NCBI GenBank assembly: GCA_963801255.1
Contig: CAWDEC010000012.1
Span: forward strand, 434,001 to 498,000
Reading direction: 5' to 3'
Origin: JAICXG01 sp963801255
Lineage (GTDB): Bacteria; Verrucomicrobiota; Verrucomicrobiia; Chthoniobacterales; UBA10450
DNA length: 64,000 nt
The position numbers and the translations under genes were made by a program. Below, one piece after another: positions 8,529 to 16,761 of the stretch. Below the pieces are notes generated by a model that did not search any database, was not told where the DNA came from, and saw nothing but the letters and a program-made list of their open reading frames with translations. Positions within the stretch are counted from its first letter, which is position 1. The number at the start of each line of letters is the position of its first letter.

Positions 8529-8703
8529 GCCTAACCATCCGCTGCAGCGAACCGCCGTCCGCCGGGCATCTACGGTTTGTATGTCTCGAACCCTTTCAGT
8601 GGGATCCGTGCACGCTCTCGGCGGCAGTCCCGCATTTTGTTGTCTTGGTTGCTGCGATCACAAATCGCGACTGTCGCAATCGTCGCTCTTATTCTCGTTA
8701 GGT
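8529..8703 (+). repeat. attC-like recombination site 4
   Basis: R'' GCCTAAC (8529-8535) is followed by 'catccgctgcagcgaaccgc', the sequence behind the 'LQRTA' tails often seen in translated soil-bacterial repeats. The site ends in 'ttattctcgttaggt' (R' 8697-8703). At 175 bases it is long for an attC. Just before it, CTGTTAGGC at 8493 and GCCTAAC form a short inverted pair only about 30 bases apart. Confidence 0.45.
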
Positions 8704-9070
8704 CACATTACACGCAATGAGATCCTCAACTATCCAATGGATAGCTGGCAGCGTTCTCGTTTCTTCGTCGGAGTTCGCCAGAGTGTTTTTTTGCGTGGAT
8801 AGCCTTCGCTCGAACGCGCCGAGGACGCCACTGCAGCCGGGAACTCTGCCACGATTAACGTCATGACCACCGCATCCGAAACCGTGGATGTGACCAAGAG
8901 AGGAAACAACCCAAAGGCCTAACCGAGCGACGGTCCGCCTTTCGTCGACCCCGCTTGGGGCAAGACCGCAGACGCCAAGCACAAGATTACCTGGCGATCG
9001 CAGCCCACCTTCTCAGCTATCCGCGAGGACGCTGAATACTTATCGAATAGGGATGTGGACTATTTCTGAT
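8704..9070 (+). other. Cassette-sized remnant with frameshifted small ORF and an R'' box
   Basis: An ATG at 8717 ('MRSSTIQWIAGSVLVSS') opens a reading frame with a possible signal peptide that ends near 8861. A second frame ('ERAEDATAAGNSATINV', ending 'NNPKA') runs to TAA at 8920-8922, inside an R'' box GCCTAAC (8917-8923). The two may be one small cassette gene broken by a frameshift between about 8800 and 8815. No R' box follows within 150 bases. Confidence 0.3.
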
Positions 9071-9358
9071 TTAGCCGTGATGCCTCACGACTTTCCCGTG
9101 CATATCCACCTCGAAACCCGATTCTTTCCCGTTCGCTTTGACGACGACCTCATAGAACCATTTGCCATCCGGATCGTCTTCCCTCATTACCGAAACGACC
9201 TCTCCGCCTGCCGCCTTCTGATTAATTGTCTGCTGGACAGATGCGGGGAGCGTCTTTAGATCGACCGGCTCGCCCGGATGTTTTCCTGGTTGAGCGGTCG
9301 CGCCCAAAGTCAGCCCTATACCTACTATTATCGCTAGTACTGCTTTCGCCGTTTTCAT
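9071..9358 (-). CDS. Small secreted PepSY-like protein
   Basis: The product is 95 residues with a signal peptide ('AKAVLAIIVGIGLTLGATAQ'). 'DLKTLPASVQQTINQKAAGGEV' followed by 'KWFYEVVVKANGKESGFEVD' and a C-terminal 'GKVV' is the pattern of one PepSY-like domain: a helix, then three strands. Such domains are thought to act as peptidase inhibitors or binding modules in the periplasm. An exact GCCTAACGA copy lies five bases upstream of the start. Confidence 0.65.
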   Translation of the reverse strand: MKTAKAVLAIIVGIGLTLGATAQPGKHPGEPVDLKTLPASVQQTINQKAAGGEVVSVMREDDPDGKWFYEVVVKANGKESGFEVDMHGKVVRHHG

Positions 9359-9591
9359 AGTTGGCCTAACGATACTACCTTATCAGGCATCGTCTAAAAC
9401 TTTAGTGATGCCGATCCCTTACATCTTTGTAATCGACCCAACCAGAACGTGCGGCATGAGGCGAGCGGCGATTGGCGGACAATTCATCTTACAAACAGCC
9501 ATGGTCCTCTCGGTTAAGTTTTCCAAGCGGATATTCTTGCAGCCGGCGAGGCCACAGTTTTTATTGTGCGCTTGGCGAAGGCTGACTCAAA

Positions 9592-9695
9592 GCTTAACCA
9601 GGCGATGGCTTTAGGATGTTTATCCTAGCTAGCGGGATTCAAATCACTGCCAGTTGCGCCCGCCGGAGTGGCAGCTCATCTTTGTTTCGTTAGGG
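9592..9695 (+). repeat. Weak attC-like site before the nucleotidyltransferase fragment
   Basis: GCTTAAC (about 9592-9598) fits R''. CGTTAGGG (9688-9695) fits R' with one mismatch and ends eight bases before the ATG at 9704. Inside is a hairpin, ctgcca...tggcag. Both the order and the close downstream gene agree with a cassette boundary, but the match is weak. Confidence 0.35.
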
Positions 9696-9703
9696 GCAGC
9701 AGC

Positions 9704-9955
9704 ATGTTCACCGAAGAATATCGTAAACAGGTTCACGACCGTGTCCTCGAGCTGGCCGCGGAAGACGCGCGGGTCGTTGCGAGCGCGGTCGTCGGTTCGC
9801 TGGCAGTTTCCGATGCGGACCGGCGGTCCGACCTCGACCTGACCTTCGCGGTCGCCGACCAATTTGTCTCTGCGGATGTGCTTGCGGACTGGACGGGCAA
9901 ACTCATCCGGGAGATGTGGTTGATCTCCAGGACCATTCTGCCGCTCAACGTTTGA
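9704..9955 (+). pseudogene. Truncated nucleotidyltransferase-domain gene
   Basis: The frame gives 83 residues. 'SAVVGSLAVSDADRRSDLDLTFAV' is the GS...D.D signature of minimal nucleotidyltransferases, found in antibiotic adenylyltransferase-like and MNT-type proteins. After about residue 68 the sequence runs into a copy of a segment from the downstream cytochrome gene (9906-9972 equals 10119-10186) and stops. The third catalytic acid and the C-terminal part are gone, so the gene is probably dead. Confidence 0.65.
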
Positions 9956-9972
9956 TCGCGGGAGCGGCCCGG
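9906..9972 (+). repeat. Direct repeat copy 1 (second copy at 10119-10186)
   Basis: A segment of 67 bases beginning 'tccgggagatgtggttgatc' is repeated 213 bases downstream with a single one-base insertion. In copy 2 it codes in frame for part of the cytochrome gene's propeller; in copy 1 it cuts off the nucleotidyltransferase frame. Confidence 0.9.
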
Positions 9973-10023
9973 CTGCGATGCCTGGCAATAAGAATGATGG
10001 ACAGCCACTCGGATATACGCGTC

Positions 10024-11754
10024 ATGAGTGATGCGACCAAGGGACCTTCGAGCGATACGACGACGAATCAGTTCGTCTTTCGGTATGTCGATATGGGTCG
10101 CGACTTTTCTCAGGGTATTCCGGGAGATGTGGTTGATCTCCAGGACCATTCTGCCGCTCAACGTTTGATTCGCGGGAGCGGCCCGGAGCAGATGTTCCTG
10201 CGCAATAACCTGCTTTTTGTCAGTATGCTTCACTCGGACAAGATTGAAGTTTTCAAGATCAACCCGACCACGACTGACCCCTCTGTTCTCCTGTCGCAAG
10301 CGGGCTTTGAATTTACCGGAGGTATTACTCCCGAAGGCGTTGAGGTTTCACCGGATGGCAAAACCGTTTACGTCGCCAATCTTCAGACCGAGGATGTCTC
10401 TTTTCTCCGGCTGACGCGACTGGGAAACTCACGCGGCAAGGTTACACCCGTTGGCGTGACGGGAAAGACACCCGATCCGAGTAAGGGCGGTAATGGTTCC
10501 AACCTGTTTGCGACGGACGAAGAAGTTGGACTGCTTGACCCTCAGAAATCATGCGCCTTTTGTCACTGGGATGGCCGCCAGGATGGTTGCCAGTGGAACG
10601 TTGCCTCGAACGCAGTTGGCGGCGTGAAGGTGTGTCCACAAAACAAGGATATCTCTGATAACTGGCCGGAATGGTATGAAGGATTGAACAACGACTTCAT
10701 GGCTTATGCTTCGGCCTGCAATGGCGAAGTGTTAGGTGGCGAACGCACTCCGATTGCCATTTTCCCACAACCGGACCAAAAGGACCGATTTGAAGCCCGC
10801 GAGCAATGGGTCTTGGACAAGACCGCCGCCAACTCAGCCGCGATTGGCCGACCCGACCTGAGCGGTGACGCATACCAGGTCGGATACTACGATATGGCGT
10901 ATCTTCAGATTTTGTGGTCGCAAAATGAGACGCGACTCTTTCCAAATCCACTCGGCCAGGTGCCTACACCGACCGAGGCGGCTCAGGTGGCGCGCGGGAA
11001 GGACCTCTTCAGCAATAAAGTCTCGCTGGGCGGCGCCGGTTGCGCCGATTGTCATCGTAACGGCAATCTTTTTGCCAATGGAATACCTAACGACACTTTC
11101 CAGGATTATAATATCCACGAACCGGGCGTGATCAGCGAAACCACCGTGGATGGCAAAGGACCGTTCTATCGTCCGGAGAGTGATTATTTCTTCACGGCCT
11201 TCGAACCGCCACAGGATGTCGGTACGCCGCAGAACTTCAGCAGTCGTAACACCAAACATCTCCGCGCGGAATGGGATGCTGTGCCCCGCTTCCTCCATCA
11301 CGGATTCGCCCACACCCTTCGCGAGGTCTTATTGCCACCCGATTCACCATTACTGCAAACTGGTGAGCGTGGCTTCAATTTCCGCACTGTCCGGACGGAC
11401 AGCAGTCGCGCCACCGGAGCAGCATTACCAGGTGAAGTCGCACCGGTCCTACCGACACAGGTGCCAGTTACGATCGGCGATAGCTCTGGCTCACTCGCCG
11501 GTGATGGTAAAGGTCCGATTTACGTAAGTCTCGACAGCCCGACTCTCAAGCTTTCCGACGGGTCGCTCCAAATCGACCAACTGGGCACCAACAATGTCGT
11601 TCCATTGACAGTTAACGGACAGATCAATCCCGATCTGGCAGCGAATCATATTCAGGTAATGAAAGACACCCATGGGAAAACGTCCAACCTGAGTGCAGCT
11701 GATCTTGACGCTTTGATTGCCTATATCAAGTCGCTCGATCGTCCGGCGAAGTAA
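10024..11754 (+). CDS. Di-heme cytochrome c / YncE-like beta-propeller protein, 5' end probably missing
   Basis: The readable part is 576 residues. 'GGITPEGVEVSPDGKTVYVAN' is a YVTN-type propeller blade. Two heme sites follow: 'SCAFCHWDG' and 'GCADCHRNG'. A C-terminal 'LIAYIKSLDRPAK' helix is typical of cytochrome c domains. Intact relatives are secreted and carry a complete propeller before the hemes. Here there is no signal peptide, and the frame runs into the duplicated segment and a nucleotidyltransferase fragment. The 5' end has probably been lost by rearrangement, so the protein may not be exported or heme-loaded. Confidence 0.7.
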   Translation: MSDATKGPSSDTTTNQFVFRYVDMGRDFSQGIPGDVVDLQDHSAAQRLIRGSGPEQMFLRNNLLFVSMLHSDKIEVFKINPTTTDPSVLLSQAGFEFTGGITPEGVEVSPDGKTVYVANLQTEDVSFLRLTRLGNSRGKVTPVGVTGKTPDPSKGGNGSNLFATDEEVGLLDPQKSCAFCHWDGRQDGCQWNVASNAVGGVKVCPQNKDISDNWPEWYEGLNNDFMAYASACNGEVLGGERTPIAIFPQPDQKDRFEAREQWVLDKTAANSAAIGRPDLSGDAYQVGYYDMAYLQILWSQNETRLFPNPLGQVPTPTEAAQVARGKDLFSNKVSLGGAGCADCHRNGNLFANGIPNDTFQDYNIHEPGVISETTVDGKGPFYRPESDYFFTAFEPPQDVGTPQNFSSRNTKHLRAEWDAVPRFLHHGFAHTLREVLLPPDSPLLQTGERGFNFRTVRTDSSRATGAALPGEVAPVLPTQVPVTIGDSSGSLAGDGKGPIYVSLDSPTLKLSDGSLQIDQLGTNNVVPLTVNGQINPDLAANHIQVMKDTHGKTSNLSAADLDALIAYIKSLDRPAK

Positions 11755-12269
11755 CTCGAGATATATGAGCCTGATTGACAAGTTCGCTCTCTTTATCGGC
11801 GTGACAGGTGTGATCACCGTGGTCCTGTCAGTTTGCTTCTGAAAGCTGGCTCCGGTTAAATTCGGACTTGGCAGCAGCCGCGTTACGAAGCGACTCGTTC
11901 TGTGAGCGCGAGCGCGCGGGACTTCGAAGGCATATCACTGGGAGATGATTTAAGGACCACTTCCTCGCGGGGCTCATTCTGCTCCAGTTCGGCCAAGGAT
12001 GCCGAAGGAGCGTTTGTGCTGCCTCGCGACGGGCGCTGGTTGATCAACGCCTACGCGTAGCAGGGAAAGCTCGAGCGGTGGCGACATGATTTTTTCCACT
12101 ACACGGGAAATTGCTGGGCGCGCAGTCAATTCTAAGCTACTCGTTGACGTGGCCGAGACTTAAGGCACGTAGACTGGGCGTCAGAGCGGCCAGCATTTAT
12201 TGGGGAAGACTGGCGAATGAGCCAGGCACGCCACCGCAAACAGGATCGCACCTAGAGTAACTCGAGATT
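11755..12269. other. Intergenic region with a 13-base direct repeat
   Basis: The 13-mer AGTAACTCGAGAT occurs at the cytochrome stop (about 11750) and again just before the SulP start (about 12256). A 25-codon ORF (11766-11843, one membrane-like segment 'ALFIGVTGVITVVLSV') follows the first copy. Otherwise no gene is seen. Confidence 0.4.
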
Positions 12270-14018
12270 ATGGGCGAGAAGATACCCGCGAGGCAACAGA
12301 CCGCTGATTTACAATCGGCCAGTTTCGACTCGCAGCCGACATCTCGCCGCCGATGGTATGACGTTTTTCCCGCCGTTAAGTGGCTGAGTATTTACGAAGG
12401 TAAATGGCTGCGCGCGGATTTGATTGCCGGCATTACACTGGCGGCTTATCTCATGCCTGCCGGGCTGGCCGATGCTTCGCTGGCCAATCTTCCTCCCCAA
12501 GCAGGTCTCTACGCCTGCCTGTTCTCAGGGCTTGTCTTCTGGCTGTTTTGCAGCTCACGGCAAACGGCTATCACGATAACATCCGCTATTTCGGTGCTGG
12601 TAGGCGCATCGCTCGGTGATCTCGCCGGCGGCGATGTCTCGCGCTTCGGCGCTTTGGCAGCCTGCACCGCGTTGATGGTAGCAGGGATCGCTTTTATTGC
12701 CTGGCTGGCTAAAGCAGGAGTGATTGTCAACTTCATCTCCGAAAGTGTCCTGGTCGGCTTTAAGTGTGGTATCGCTCTGTTTATAGCAAGCACTCAGCTG
12801 CCGAAGCTTTTTGGATTCAAAGGATCACACGGCGATTTCTGGGAGCGCTCAGGCGACTTCTTTTCGCACCTGCACGAAACAAACGTGACCTCGCTATTGC
12901 TCGGTCTCTGTGCGCTGGCCGTATTATTATTAGGTAAACGATTTCTTAAGAATAAGCCGGTGGCACTCTTTGTTGTCATCGCGGGCATTGTTGCCGCTGC
13001 AACGATGGATCTTGGCGGCTTCGGCGTAAAACTGCTGGGCCAGGTGCCGCAAGGATTGCCTCCATTTGGATTTCCAACCATCCACTTGTCGGATCTGAAC
13101 GACCTCCTGCCTCTGGCGCTTGGCTGTTTTCTTCTCGGAATGGTCGAAACCGCTGCTCTCGGTCGCATGTTCGCGGCGAAGCACGGCTATCGTTTTGACG
13201 CAAACCAGGAACTGCTCGGAATCGCCGGCGCTAACGTCATGGCCGGACTGGGTCATGGTCTGCCAGTTAGCGGCGGGATGTCACAATCGCTGGTGAATGA
13301 AGGCGGCGGGGCGCGCACGCCGGTATCCGGATTCGTCGCTTCAATCCTGATGCTGCTAATCGTCTTATTCGTCTCTGGTGCATTGCGCTACCTTCCCCAG
13401 CCCGTCCTCGCAGCGATTGTCCTCATGGCCGTGACGGGCTTGTTCCAGGTGACAGCACTCAAACATTTCTGGCGGTCAGACCGCGGAGAGTTTCTCGTCG
13501 CGATTGCGGCGTTGCTAGGTGTGCTCGGGTCGGGCCTGTTACGCGGCGTTCTCATCGGCGCCATCCTTTCGCTCGTGCAACTGTTGCGTGCCCTTTCACG
13601 TCCCCATATAGCCTTCCTGGGGCGAATTCCAGGAACTCGTCGATTCTCAGATCGCGAACGTCACCCACACAATGAGCTTATTCCCGGTGTGCGCATCTTT
13701 CGGCCTGAATCCAGTCTTATTTACTTCAACATAGACCACGTTTGCACGACCATCCTTGATCGACTAAGCGCAGAAATACCGCTGCCAAGCCTGGTGATCC
13801 TTGACCTTTCGGCTGCGCCGCGGGTGGATTTGCAAAGTGCACATGCGCTTGGCCAACTGGCCAATGATCTTGCTGCCAAACGTATCCAATTTCATGCCGT
13901 CGAAGCACGTTCCTCCGTGCGCGATCGGCTCCGTCATGAAGGCGTCGACGATAAGATGGGCGGAATTAACCGTTTCATAAGCGTGGCGGACGCGGTAGAA
14001 AATTTCCAGAAAGTGTGA
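12270..14018 (+). CDS. SulP family anion permease with STAS domain
   Basis: The product is 582 residues. It opens with 'WLRADLIAGITLAAYLMPAGLADASLANL', the SulP signature around the first helices, and continues with about 12 to 14 hydrophobic segments to residue 430. A cytosolic STAS domain follows ('SSLIYFNIDHV...', 'LVILDLSAAPRVDLQSA'). SulP proteins move sulfate, bicarbonate or other anions, often with protons or sodium. The STAS position normally holding phosphorylatable Ser/Thr reads 'PRVDLQSAHAL'. It is followed after 30 bases by a K+ channel gene and may be cotranscribed. Substrate is not clear. Confidence 0.88.
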   Translation: MGEKIPARQQTADLQSASFDSQPTSRRRWYDVFPAVKWLSIYEGKWLRADLIAGITLAAYLMPAGLADASLANLPPQAGLYACLFSGLVFWLFCSSRQTAITITSAISVLVGASLGDLAGGDVSRFGALAACTALMVAGIAFIAWLAKAGVIVNFISESVLVGFKCGIALFIASTQLPKLFGFKGSHGDFWERSGDFFSHLHETNVTSLLLGLCALAVLLLGKRFLKNKPVALFVVIAGIVAAATMDLGGFGVKLLGQVPQGLPPFGFPTIHLSDLNDLLPLALGCFLLGMVETAALGRMFAAKHGYRFDANQELLGIAGANVMAGLGHGLPVSGGMSQSLVNEGGGARTPVSGFVASILMLLIVLFVSGALRYLPQPVLAAIVLMAVTGLFQVTALKHFWRSDRGEFLVAIAALLGVLGSGLLRGVLIGAILSLVQLLRALSRPHIAFLGRIPGTRRFSDRERHPHNELIPGVRIFRPESSLIYFNIDHVCTTILDRLSAEIPLPSLVILDLSAAPRVDLQSAHALGQLANDLAAKRIQFHAVEARSSVRDRLRHEGVDDKMGGINRFISVADAVENFQKV

Positions 14019-14048
14019 ACAAACCATTAGGCAAGGACTAACTCTGAA

Positions 14049-14483
14049 ATGATCACAAATCTCTTAATTGCCTCCGGCCTTGTGGCCATCACGGTAATCA
14101 TTCATGCCGCTGGTCTCGGCATGTCATTGAGCCACGTCCTGCGTTCCCGTGTACACCCGAACGCAGACTTTTGGCCAATTACCTGGCTGCTGATTCGCGT
14201 CGCGTGGCTCCTGATCGTCATACACCTGATCGAGATCGCGGTGTGGGCCTTGTTTTATCGGTGGCACGGATGTCTGCCGAACATGGAGTCATCGTTCTAT
14301 TTTTCGGGGGTAACCTACACGACGATTGGTTATGGTGACTTAGTCCTGCCGCAAGAGTGGAGATTGTTTGGTCCGCTGGAGGGATTGACCGGTATTTTGA
14401 TGTGCGGACTCTCGACGGCATTCTTCTTCATTGTGGTCAGCAAACAAATTCTTGAACGCATGGACAGTAGTGATCAGGTCTGA
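14049..14483 (+). CDS. Two-TM potassium channel
   Basis: The 144-residue product has an N-terminal hydrophobic segment (4-26), then segments at about 42-68 and 105-128 around a pore loop with the K+ filter 'YTTIGYGDL'. There is no RCK or nucleotide-binding domain, so gating is unknown. It is smaller than Kv channels and resembles stand-alone Ion_trans_2 proteins. The gene lies 30 bases after the SulP gene. Confidence 0.82.
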   Translation: MITNLLIASGLVAITVIIHAAGLGMSLSHVLRSRVHPNADFWPITWLLIRVAWLLIVIHLIEIAVWALFYRWHGCLPNMESSFYFSGVTYTTIGYGDLVLPQEWRLFGPLEGLTGILMCGLSTAFFFIVVSKQILERMDSSDQV

Positions 14484-14621
14484 GTCGAATGATGTTTTTC
14501 GGTACGTCAGGCAACCTTCTGTAACCAGCTAACCCGGGTAAGAATCAGAAATTGGCAACGCCCTCAGTGGCAGGATAATTAATAGCATGGTCGCCGCCGG
14601 CGACGGCACGGATGGATTACG

Positions 14622-15336
14622 ATGAAGCCCGAGATTTCCGTTATTATTCCGGTGGCAAACGAAGCGACTGCTCTTCCGAGATGTCTCGGCCGCATTCAGG
14701 GCGCGCCTAACGAAATTATCGTGGTGGATGCCGGAAGTGAAGATGGCACCGCCTCGGTGGCAATCAGAGGTGGTGCGCGCATTCTCGAGTATCCGGAGCG
14801 CCATCGCGCCCGGCAGATGAATTACTGGTGCGGCTGCGGCGCGCGGGCGCGTTCTGCTTTTCCTCCATGCCGATACGCTTCTCCCGCCGGGCGCACTCGT
14901 CCGACTGCTGGCGGCGATGGAGCGGCGCGAAGTTGTTGGCGGAGCTTTCAGCCGCCGTTACTGCTCTTCCTCGTTGGTGCTGGCCGTCACCGCCCGGCTT
15001 GCCACTCTGCGCAATCGGCTACTCGGCTGGCATCTTGGAGATCAGGCGCTTTTCGTCAGGCGAGAGGTTTTTGACAGACTTGGTGGTTATCGCGACCTGG
15101 CAATTTTCGAAGACCTTGATTTCTCACGCCGGCTGCGTCGGTTTGGAAAAACCGTCACGCTCACTCCGCCGGTATATTCTTCGGCCCGGCGCTTTGCACA
15201 GCTTGGCCCGCTCCGCACCACCTGGCATGATTTGAATGCTCACTTTTCGCTATCTCTCGGGGAAAGATCTGAACGATTCAGCACAGGCAGATTGCCAAGC
15301 TCCGTCGGATCGCCTAAAACCTCTGCAACCATATGA
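14622..15336 (+). pseudogene. Glycosyltransferase family 2 (TIGR04283-like), frameshifted
   Basis: The first frame carries 'ISVIIPVANEATALPRCLG' and 'EIIVVDAGSEDGT', the GT2 nucleotide-sugar half. After 'RQMNYW', near 14830, the frame must shift by one base to give 'RVLLFLHADTLLPPGALV', then 'FEDLDFSRRL' and the C-terminal part. One extra base near 14828-14832 explains it. Joined, the gene matches GT2 proteins of about 235 residues with a DXD-like 'HAD'. It is either a recent pseudogene or a sequencing error. Its end overlaps the next start (ATGA), implying translational coupling. A GCCTAACGA copy lies inside at 14705. Confidence 0.75.
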
Positions 15337-16004
15337 ACACCTATCTTGACCGCATCGATCAACAGATCTCCGCACGTCATTTGCTAACACATCCGTTTTA
15401 TCTCGCCTGGACCCGTGGCGAGTTGCGCAAAGAAACGCTGGCGGACTACGCCGGCCAATATTACCAGCACGTCGCGGCTTTCCCGACATATCTTTCCGCG
15501 CTGCACAGCCGGTGCAACGATCAGCCGACTCGCCGGCATATCCTGCAAAACCTGATCGACGAGGAAGCTGGTGAACCGAATCATCCGCAGCTCTGGAAGA
15601 ACTTTTCCCATGCACTGGGCGTATCACCTGATGATCTCGCCACGATCGAAACTCGGCCGGAGACGGCGCAGCTCATCTCCACTTTCCGCGACATTTGTGG
15701 CCGAGGCGACCTCGCCGAAGGTCTGGCCGCGCTCTACGCCTATGAAAGCCAAATTCCGGCTGTCTCAGAATCGAAGATCGAGGGACTGATTAGGCATTAT
15801 CAGTTCAACGATTCAGAGAGCTATCGTTACTTCACTGTGCACATCGAGGCCGATCGCGAGCACGCAGCCGTCGAAAGGGAGCTGCTTGCCGGCAGAATGC
15901 GGAAAGAGAATTTCCCTGATGTTGTCGCCGCGGTCGACCGGGTGCTCGGCGCGCTCTGGGAACTGCTGAGCGGGGTCTGCCGCCGACACGCCATCGCGAC
16001 GTAA
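15333..16004 (+). CDS. CADD-like iron-containing oxidase (putative pABA synthase for folate)
   Basis: The 223-residue, all-helical product belongs to the TenA/PqqC-like heme-oxygenase fold. Likely metal ligands appear in order: 'LIDEEAGEPNHPQLW' (Glu, His), 'YAYESQIP' (Glu) and 'HIEADREHA' (His, Asp, His). This set matches Chlamydia CADD, a self-sacrificing enzyme that makes p-aminobenzoate from one of its own tyrosines. The conserved Tyr-rich 'YAGQYYQHVAAFPTYLSAL' near residue 40 could supply the donor residue. By homology it may provide pABA for folate. It overlaps the glycosyltransferase by four bases. Confidence 0.75.
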   Translation: MNTYLDRIDQQISARHLLTHPFYLAWTRGELRKETLADYAGQYYQHVAAFPTYLSALHSRCNDQPTRRHILQNLIDEEAGEPNHPQLWKNFSHALGVSPDDLATIETRPETAQLISTFRDICGRGDLAEGLAALYAYESQIPAVSESKIEGLIRHYQFNDSESYRYFTVHIEADREHAAVERELLAGRMRKENFPDVVAAVDRVLGALWELLSGVCRRHAIAT

Positions 16005-16118
16005 GTGCATCGTCAATCCATCCTTGAAGGGCCTGTTTTCCCGGAACGTAACTAAACCGTTACGAAATTTAGGTTCGCCTCAATTGGCGTACCGGTCATC
16101 GTCTGCGCGACCAAAACC

Positions 16119-16721
16119 ATGAAAAATTATTCTAAATTCGCATTTGTTGTCTGTTGCACAGCGGTCATCTCGCTGCTGAATGTCAAAGCCGATACCATTC
16201 CGGTTCAAGTGGGTCAGGGCGGCCTGAAATTCACGCCACAGAATGTCACGATCCATGTCGGCGATACGGTTCAGTGGACCTGGGCGGCCAGCGGCCATAG
16301 CTCAACCTCCGGGACGCCGGGGCACCCGGACGGAATCTGGGATTCAGGCGTCCAAAATCTCGGATTCACCTTTAGCCATACCTTTTCAACCGCAGGGACA
16401 TTTAATTATTTCTGCACGCCACATGGCGCTTGCTGCGGAATGATTGGATCGGTGATTGTTACTCAGGCGATCGACACGATCACAATCACGCAGGCTAAGT
16501 ATAACGGCACGAACATGCAATTAACCGTGACAGCGACCGACTCCGATCCCACTGCCACGTTAACTGTCTCGGTCACCAGCACGGGTCAAATTCTCGGAAC
16601 GATGAGGACTCGTGGTGATGGTAACTACACTGCCAAGTTCAGCGGCATTGCGAATCCACGAATGATTACCGTCTCGAGCAACCTCGGTGGCAGTGCTACG
16701 TCGCGAGTGAGAGGTAACTAG
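16119..16721 (+). CDS. Secreted cupredoxin (plastocyanin/amicyanin-like)
   Basis: The product is 200 residues with a signal peptide ending near 'VKAD'. The cupredoxin domain (about 28-118) shows one copper His in 'WAASGHSSTSG' and the second loop 'FNYFCTPHGACCGMIGSV', giving Cys, His and Met ligands of a type I site. The last 80 residues form an extra beta-rich domain ('DTITITQAKYNGTNMQLTV') like a Big/PKD-type sandwich. It probably carries electrons outside the cytoplasmic membrane. It converges with manA, with a hairpin between. Confidence 0.8.
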   Translation: MKNYSKFAFVVCCTAVISLLNVKADTIPVQVGQGGLKFTPQNVTIHVGDTVQWTWAASGHSSTSGTPGHPDGIWDSGVQNLGFTFSHTFSTAGTFNYFCTPHGACCGMIGSVIVTQAIDTITITQAKYNGTNMQLTVTATDSDPTATLTVSVTSTGQILGTMRTRGDGNYTAKFSGIANPRMITVSSNLGGSATSRVRGN

Positions 16722-16737
16722 AACCTTCGGAGGCGAC

Positions 16738-16761
16738 CTAGGCCATCCCCCGATGGCCTAG
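16738..16761. terminator. Hairpin between the convergent cupredoxin and manA genes
   Basis: A perfect 10-base-pair stem (CTAGGCCATC / GATGGCCTAG) with a four-base loop overlaps the manA stop codon at 16758-16760. Its position between convergent genes suggests a bidirectional terminator. No T-tract is seen. Confidence 0.55.
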
